From Streptococcus mitis (lineage in GTDB: Bacteria; Bacillota; Bacilli; Lactobacillales; Streptococcaceae): a stretch of 64,000 nt of DNA. A model generated the notes under the pieces. The model did not search any database. It was not told where the DNA came from and saw only the letters and a program-made list of their open reading frames with translations. Below are positions 59,682-64,000 of the stretch, in pieces. The translations under genes and the position numbers were made by a program. The number at the start of each line of letters is the position of its first letter. The stretch's first letter is position 1. The stretch lies in assembly GCF_946190375.1 (NCBI RefSeq), contig NZ_CAMIAF010000002.1, positions 1 to 64,000 on the forward strand, written 5' to 3'.

Positions 59682-60101
59682 CTATTTTGATAAAACAATG
59701 CGATCAGACGCTTCTCTATCCATAACGTCGATAATCATCTGACTGCCATTGATTGCATAAATCTTGACATCATCCCCAATAACCATGCGTTGATTGGCTG
59801 CATCGAAGCTGACCTGCTTGATTTCTTGTTCCCCGTCAGTTTCAACCTGTGTCCAGGTACCAGTTGTTCCAGTTACCACTAAAGTGATACGGTCTCCTTC
59901 GTCCTGACCGGTATAAGTCCCATCAATATTAGTTGGTTGAGCCTCAGGCGCATTTTGTGAAGAACTTGTCGTTGCCTGGTTTGTATTTGCTGTGGAAGAT
60001 GAAGCAACAGGTTGTGATTGCGGTTGAGCTGCTGGTTGTTGAACCTGTTGAACTCTTTGTGAACAAGCTACTAAGAGACTAAGACTTGCTAGAGAGGTCA
60101 A
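59682..60101 (-). CDS. Small lipoprotein, short signal peptide
   Basis: 139 aa. Lipobox LLVAC right after SLASLSLL, then a Gln/Ser/Thr linker (QVQQPAAQPQSQPVASSS) and a beta domain (GTYTGQDEGDRITLVV to SQMIIDVMDREASDRIVLSK). The only start is a TTG at 60101, overlapping the folC stop by 4 nt, because a stop precedes it in frame. This gives a signal peptide with no Lys or Arg, which is abnormal; a lost start or a nearby frameshift is possible. Confidence 0.65.
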   Translation of the reverse strand: MTSLASLSLLVACSQRVQQVQQPAAQPQSQPVASSSTANTNQATTSSSQNAPEAQPTNIDGTYTGQDEGDRITLVVTGTTGTWTQVETDGEQEIKQVSFDAANQRMVIGDDVKIYAINGSQMIIDVMDREASDRIVLSK

Positions 60102-61348
60102 TTTATCTGCTCATGCCCCAGTATGTGGCTCCGTACTTCTGAGATAAAATAGAGAGACCCTGTAATGAATAACAAGTCCTTGGTATCGGCTCTTTCTTCA
60201 AAACTGCTGATAAATTCTCGGTAAGAGGGAATTACATGGTAACCTGTTACATCTGTCTCATCCAGAGAACCTTGATAGTCAAAACCAGTCACCTTGAGTT
60301 CCACTGGAGGCAAATTCTCAGTCAGATAACCTAACATCCCTTGATAATCCTTACGTTTCAAGGCGCCAAAGAGGATTTGAGGTCGATATCCTTCCTGCTC
60401 TTTTTCTTTAATAAATTCAACCAAGCGAGTCAAGGCAGGGAGGTTATGAGCACCGTCCAAGTAAATTTGAGGACGAATACGCTCCAAACGGCCAGCCCAA
60501 TGGGTCTTCCCCAAAGCCTGTCTTACAACCTGCTCATCAACAGCTTCCTTTCCTTCTCTCATAAAGAGAAGAAACGTTTGTAGCGCCAAGGCCGCATTTT
60601 CCTGCTGATAAGCTCCTTCTAAGCCTATTTTCAACTGTGAAAGGTTAGCCAAAGAGCTTGAAAAATCACCATTCAGCATTGAAAAATCTTGGCCCGCCTG
60701 ATAAAGGTCAACAGCTAAAGATTCGGCTTTTTTCCGACAGACAAGCCTAGCTTCTGGAGGCAATTTCGCAATCACTGCCTTCTTACCAGCCTTGAAAATA
60801 CCAGCTTTCTGCTCTGCGATTGCTTCCAGACTATCACCCAAGGTCTCCTGATGGTCAAGGCCGATGGAGGTGATGACAGCAATCTCTCCAGTTACCACAT
60901 TGGTCGTGTCAAGTAAGCCGCCAATTCCCACTTCTAATAAAACCAAATCCACCTCTTGTTCTCTAAAATAAAGAAAAGCAATCAAGGTCAGCAATTCAAA
61001 AAAGGACAACTGATCATGGGTTTGCAGAAGCGTTTTTTCCATCTCCTTGACCTGCTCAGCCAAGCGGATGAAGTCTGTGTCTGCTATAGGTTGCCCATTA
61101 ATGCAGATTCGATCATTGATAGAGACGATATGAGGGGAGGTAAAGGTCGCAACTTTTTTGCCATGTCCCATAAATAACTCCCTCATAAAAGCAATGGTAG
61201 ATCCTTTCCCGTTAGTCCCTGTTACGTGGATAATAGGATAAGACTTCTCGGGATTCCCCAACAAATCCACCGCTTGCTGTATTCGGCCCAAACCTGATCG
61301 AAAATTCAAACCAATCCGACTATGGAGCCATTCTTCTATTTCAAACAT
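60098..61348 (-). CDS. folC: Folylpolyglutamate / dihydrofolate synthase
   Basis: 416 aa from the ATG at 61348 (AAGGAG 6 nt upstream). P-loop HVTGTNGKGSTIAF, VGIGGLLDTTNVV (Mg and substrate loop), and GAHNLPALTRLVEF in the C-domain. Adds glutamate to folates. Confidence 0.95.
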   Translation of the reverse strand: MFEIEEWLHSRIGLNFRSGLGRIQQAVDLLGNPEKSYPIIHVTGTNGKGSTIAFMRELFMGHGKKVATFTSPHIVSINDRICINGQPIADTDFIRLAEQVKEMEKTLLQTHDQLSFFELLTLIAFLYFREQEVDLVLLEVGIGGLLDTTNVVTGEIAVITSIGLDHQETLGDSLEAIAEQKAGIFKAGKKAVIAKLPPEARLVCRKKAESLAVDLYQAGQDFSMLNGDFSSSLANLSQLKIGLEGAYQQENAALALQTFLLFMREGKEAVDEQVVRQALGKTHWAGRLERIRPQIYLDGAHNLPALTRLVEFIKEKEQEGYRPQILFGALKRKDYQGMLGYLTENLPPVELKVTGFDYQGSLDETDVTGYHVIPSYREFISSFEERADTKDLLFITGSLYFISEVRSHILGHEQIN

Positions 61349-61402
61349 ACACATCTCCTTGACAAAAATCTAATCAATTATCTAACAAAATTCCGTAGAT
61401 AA

Positions 61403-61436
61403 CAAAAAATGAGGTCAGGATTTTCGTCCCGACCTC
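61403..61436 (-). terminator. Intrinsic terminator of the ireB-ruvX-DUF1292 operon
   Basis: GAGGTCGGGA, loop CGAAAA, TCCTGACCTC with one mismatch, followed by ATTTTTT on the minus strand. It lies between DUF1292 and folC. Confidence 0.8.
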
Positions 61437-61603
61437 TTACCTGGTTAGCTAATCACTAGCAACTATGAATATTAACTTGGGCTAAAAACATCCACTGGAT
61501 GTTCCAACTCTTCCAATTTCTAGGAGTTGGGGTGATACAGTCTCCCAGACTTACTTATAGTCTTTATTTTTAGCATAAGGGTAAAAATGTTCACTGAACA
61601 TTT
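61437..61603. other. Non-coding stretch with several short hairpins
   Basis: Contains CATCCAGTGGATG followed by T5 on the minus strand (a second terminator), CCAACTC/GAGTTGG, and a perfect 27-nt palindrome at 61581-61607 (GTAAAAATGTTCA around one central base) that includes the DUF1292 stop codon. No gene seen. Confidence 0.5.
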
Positions 61604-61909
61604 TTACTCCTCCATAAAACTATTGAAGACCTCCTCAATCATGTTCCATTCGTCTTCTGAGTCTTCTGGGATTGGTTGCAATTCGCCTTCTGTTCCATCT
61701 TCGTTTTCGATGAATGAGTAAGCTTGAATTTCAACTTGTCCGTCTTCGTCTTCTTCTGCGTTAACTGGTACTAGAAGAACATAGTTTTTACCAAATTCTT
61801 CTTTTCCGTCAATGGTCAAAAGGATTTCAAACAAGGTTTCATTTCCTTGCTCATCTACTAGTGTAATTAATTCACGTTCTTCGTGGTCGTGGTTATGATC
61901 GTGTGACAT
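61604..61909 (-). CDS. DUF1292 protein (YrzB family)
   Basis: 101 aa, very acidic. His-rich start ([12 protein letters not shown]) may bind metal; the body [22 protein letters not shown] and C-terminal [17 protein letters not shown] are the DUF1292 signature. Third gene of the conserved IreB-RuvX-YrzB unit. Confidence 0.9.
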   Translation of the reverse strand: MSHDHNHDHEERELITLVDEQGNETLFEILLTIDGKEEFGKNYVLLVPVNAEEDEDGQVEIQAYSFIENEDGTEGELQPIPEDSEDEWNMIEEVFNSFMEE

Positions 61910-61924
61910 AGCCTCTCCTTTATA

Positions 61925-62344
61925 TTAAAATTTTCTATCTAAATAATTTTGTAAAATCAGCTGAGCTGCTAACTTATCAATGACTTTCTTGCGCTTATTG
62001 CGACTGATATCTGCTTGTTCAATCAACATGCGCTCAGCAGCCACTGTTGTCAAGCGTTCATCTTGATAGTCTACTGGTAAACCAAAAAGCTCTTCTAGCT
62101 TTGCTCCGTATGCTTGACTAGCTTCCACGCGCGGTCCGCTTGTATTGTTCATGTTTTTAGGCAAGCCCACTACAAATCGTTCCACCTTGTAAGTATCAAC
62201 CAACTCTTTAACGCGGTCAAAACCAAATTGGCCTTGCTCCTCATTGATTTGGATGATTTCAAGCCCTTGAGCTGTAAAACCGAGCGGATCGCTAATAGCC
62301 ACCCCTACCGTTTTTGAACCGACGTCCAATCCCATAATTCTCAT
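61925..62344 (-). CDS. ruvX: Putative pre-16S rRNA nuclease / Holliday junction resolvase-like YqgF
   Basis: 139 aa, RNase H fold. [17 protein letters not shown] carries the first catalytic Asp, [14 protein letters not shown] the second block and [15 protein letters not shown] the DER motif. YqgF matures the 16S 5' end in E. coli. 3 nt from ireB. Confidence 0.92.
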   Translation of the reverse strand: MRIMGLDVGSKTVGVAISDPLGFTAQGLEIIQINEEQGQFGFDRVKELVDTYKVERFVVGLPKNMNNTSGPRVEASQAYGAKLEELFGLPVDYQDERLTTVAAERMLIEQADISRNKRKKVIDKLAAQLILQNYLDRKF

Positions 62345-62347
62345 AGG

Positions 62348-62614
62348 TTACAGATCGACTCCTTGTCCTTTTAGGTAGTAGCGAACCAACTCCTCAACGA
62401 TTTCATCACGCTCATACTTACGGATTTGATTTCGTGCATTATTATAACGAGGAACGTAGGCAGGGTCTCCACTCAATACGTAACCAACGATTTGGTTAAT
62501 TGGGTTGTAGCCCTTATCGTTCAACGAAGCATAGACATCAGTCAAAGTTTCGCTAATTTCTTTTTTATTGGAATCGTCCAATTTAAAACGTACTGTTTCT
62601 TCAGTAAATCCCAT
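62348..62614 (-). CDS. ireB: IreB family regulatory phosphoprotein (UPF0297)
   Basis: 88 aa. [20 protein letters not shown] start contains the Thr residues phosphorylated in enterococcal IreB, followed by [23 protein letters not shown]. Substrate of the PASTA kinase in related species. First gene of the operon. Confidence 0.9.
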
Positions 62615-62644
62615 TCTAACACCCTCTTTCCTTAGAATAGTACC

Positions 62645-62673
62645 ATTATAGCATAATTCCTTACGTTCTACAA
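62645..62673 (-). promoter_or_regulatory. Promoter of the ireB operon
   Basis: Minus strand TTGTAG (62673-62668), 17 bp, TATAAT (62650-62645), about 30 nt before the ATG. Confidence 0.7.
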
Positions 62674-62700
62674 TTCAGGCAGTCTATTTATTTGGATTTT

Positions 62701-63270
62701 CTATTGTTCTGTCGCGCCATTTGCCAATCTGTCTGAAATATATTTGCTTGGTTCATTCTTCAAGAGATTTTCCAAGCCAATATTCTTCAAATATTCCAAC
62801 TGAGAAGCCTTCTTGACATCCAGAACTTGAAAATCAAAACTAGTCGTTGTTTGAAGTTCTGTTGCGCTCAATAATTTGGTTTCAAGCTTAAAGCCTGCTA
62901 ATTTACGAGCTGCTATGATAGCCTCATCCTTCTCCTCTGCCTCGAGAAGAGCTTTTTGAGTTTCTTCCACTCCATGTTGGTCAATATAAGTCTTCAACTC
63001 ATCAGAGACTGGACGTTTTTGTTGGATAGTTAGACTCAAAAAAGTCTTGTCTTTGTAAGTAATTGTTTGGATTTGCTGGCTACCATCATCTGATTTCGGC
63101 AAAACCAAAGTCTTGGTGACAACTGTATTCTTCTCAGCATTTTCAATAACTGGCAATGCTGACTGAAGCGTATCTTTTTCTGTTTTTGTAGCTGGTCCAG
63201 TTTCTTTTTTCTGTCCGCAACCAACCAGGACAAAAAGGAAAGCTAGACTAACAAGAACAATTTTTTTCAT
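62701..63270 (-). CDS. Lipoprotein, DUF1307 (YehR-like)
   Basis: 189 aa. Signal peptide MKKIVLVSLAFLFVLVGC with lipobox VLVGC. Body QIQTITYKDKTFLSLTIQQKRPV and FKLETKLLSATELQTTTSFDFQ fits the YehR/DUF1307 group of surface lipoproteins, function unknown. Single gene between spx and ireB. Confidence 0.8.
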   Translation of the reverse strand: MKKIVLVSLAFLFVLVGCGQKKETGPATKTEKDTLQSALPVIENAEKNTVVTKTLVLPKSDDGSQQIQTITYKDKTFLSLTIQQKRPVSDELKTYIDQHGVEETQKALLEAEEKDEAIIAARKLAGFKLETKLLSATELQTTTSFDFQVLDVKKASQLEYLKNIGLENLLKNEPSKYISDRLANGATEQ

Positions 63271-63295
63271 TTCTTTCTTCTTTCTTTTTGAAATT

Positions 63296-63325
63296 AAAAT
63301 AAGACTGGGAGTTGCTCCCAGTCTT
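63296..63325 (-). terminator. Intrinsic terminator after spx
   Basis: AAGACTGGGAG, 3-nt loop, CTCCCAGTCTT, then ATTTTAATTT on the minus strand; 11-bp perfect stem starting 6 nt after the stop. Confidence 0.9.
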
Positions 63326-63330
63326 GATGT

Positions 63331-63729
63331 TTATAGAGCTGCACGCAAACGTGCTTCTGCATTTTCTACATTACGGACAGAGCGTGGTAGGAAGGCACGA
63401 ATATCGTCTTCCTTATAGCCAACTTGCAGGCGTTTTTCATCTACAAGAATTGGGCTCTTTAAAATTCTCGGTGTTTCCATAATCAGATTGAGGACTTCAT
63501 TGACACTCAAATCTTCAATATCCACTCCAAGGGCTTTGGCATAGCGATTTTTAGACGAAACGATGCTGGCTATTCCGTTATCTGTTTTTGTCAGAATATC
63601 CAGTAATTCTTCTCTCGTAATTCCTTCTTTACCAAGGTTTTGTTCTTTATAACTTAACTGGTGGGCATTGAGCCAGGTTTTTGCTTTTTTACAGCTAGTA
63701 CAACTTGAGACTGTATAAATTTTAATCAT
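63331..63729 (-). CDS. spx: Spx-family transcriptional regulator
   Basis: 132 aa. Redox switch CTSC at residues 10-13 (SSCTSCKKAK), and RILKSPILVDE in the ArsC-like fold. Spx binds the RNA polymerase alpha C-domain and reprograms transcription under oxidative stress. Streptococci carry two paralogues; which one this is cannot be fixed here. An extended -10 (TGGTATAAT) lies at 63779-63771. Confidence 0.92.
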   Translation of the reverse strand: MIKIYTVSSCTSCKKAKTWLNAHQLSYKEQNLGKEGITREELLDILTKTDNGIASIVSSKNRYAKALGVDIEDLSVNEVLNLIMETPRILKSPILVDEKRLQVGYKEDDIRAFLPRSVRNVENAEARLRAAL

Positions 63730-63770
63730 GTACCTACCCCTTTCGCTACATGTTACTATCAGTTTAGTCT

Positions 63771-63779
63771 ATTATACCA
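63771..63779 (-). promoter_or_regulatory. spx promoter, extended -10
   Basis: Minus-strand TGGTATAAT about 42 nt before the spx ATG. Confidence 0.65.
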
Positions 63780-63864
63780 TAAAAAACATCCGACTTGCGA
63801 CCTATTTTTAAATTTTTTTGACTTTTTTCGTCATTTTCGTACTTTTTTCTTGACAAAATGAAAT

Positions 63865-64000
63865 TTACAGCCATTCTTTATATTTCTTGATATAGATTTT
63901 TTTCACAATTGTCACGCTAATCATGTACAAAATGATGATGAAAAGCAAAAAGATGAAATAGATCGGCTTCAAAGGAGTTAGATGAAGAAGGCTAGCTAGT
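63865..64000 (-). CDS. C-terminal end of a membrane protein, probably a P-type ATPase
   Basis: Open from the right window edge to a stop at 63865; 44 codons visible. The sequence ends LTPLKPIYFIFLLFIIILYM, then VKKIYIKKYKEWL: a Pro-containing loop, one membrane helix and a basic tail. Cation P-type ATPases typically close like this. Too little is visible for more. Confidence 0.5.
   Translation of the reverse strand, partial: LASLLHLTPLKPIYFIFLLFIIILYMISVTIVKKIYIKKYKEWL

Overview
The window is a piece of a low-GC Gram-positive chromosome from a Streptococcus of the Mitis group (S. pneumoniae / S. mitis / S. oralis type). The evidence is gene order and protein sequence (spx, ireB-ruvX, folC, cls, nrdD-nrdG, the complete S10-spc-alpha ribosomal block, the ACT/UPF0210 pair, leuS), one full BOX repeat, and three small RNA genes of the CiaR-controlled csRNA type. 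No species-level call is possible from sequence reading alone.

Positions 1 to about 29,366 are a siphovirus-type prophage whose left end lies outside the window. Reading from the integrase leftward: integrase (+), a lipoprotein, an ImmA-type metallopeptidase and a short CI-like repressor form the lysogeny arm on the plus strand. A control region with operator-like repeats (26,344-26,542) faces a leftward lytic arm: small membrane ORFs, Cro-like protein, antirepressor, excisionase-like HTH protein, replisome organizer with origin iterons inside its gene, helicase loader, many small early genes, an ArpU-type late activator, then HNH-TerS-TerL-portal-protease-capsid-connectors-tail genes ending in the baseplate and a tail fibre cut by the window edge. 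Holin, lysin and attL must lie to the left. A membrane coiled-coil gene (25,547-25,996) runs against the lytic operon.

The right prophage end is the most informative point. The likely att core (29,367-29,387) lies inside a minus-strand csRNA gene. The prophage side supplies the 3' end and terminator of that RNA, so integration appears to rebuild the small RNA. A second csRNA lies about 190 bp to the right and a third, carrying a BOX-fragment insertion in its first hairpin, lies at 35.6 kb. Each has a CiaR-type TTTAAG-N5-TTTAAG promoter.

From 29.7 kb onward everything is chromosome, transcribed leftward apart from one small remnant. Two GNAT acetyltransferases are followed by a RelA/SpoT-domain gene sitting between leuS and a 31-bp degenerate copy of the leuS 3' end, which marks it as an inserted cassette. 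Then come leuS, a phosphoglycerate-mutase-like gene, UPF0210 and ACT-domain genes, and the ribosomal superoperon rpsJ to rplQ (52.2 to 37.6 kb), which ends in an L17-downstream-element RNA and a long terminator. The anaerobic ribonucleotide reductase operon (nrdD, a 46-aa ORF, GNAT, nrdG) has a pair of NrdR-type boxes over its promoter. The rest is housekeeping: a polytopic membrane protein, cardiolipin synthase, a lipoprotein, folC, DUF1292-ruvX-ireB, a DUF1307-type lipoprotein, spx, and the tail of a probable P-type ATPase at the window edge.
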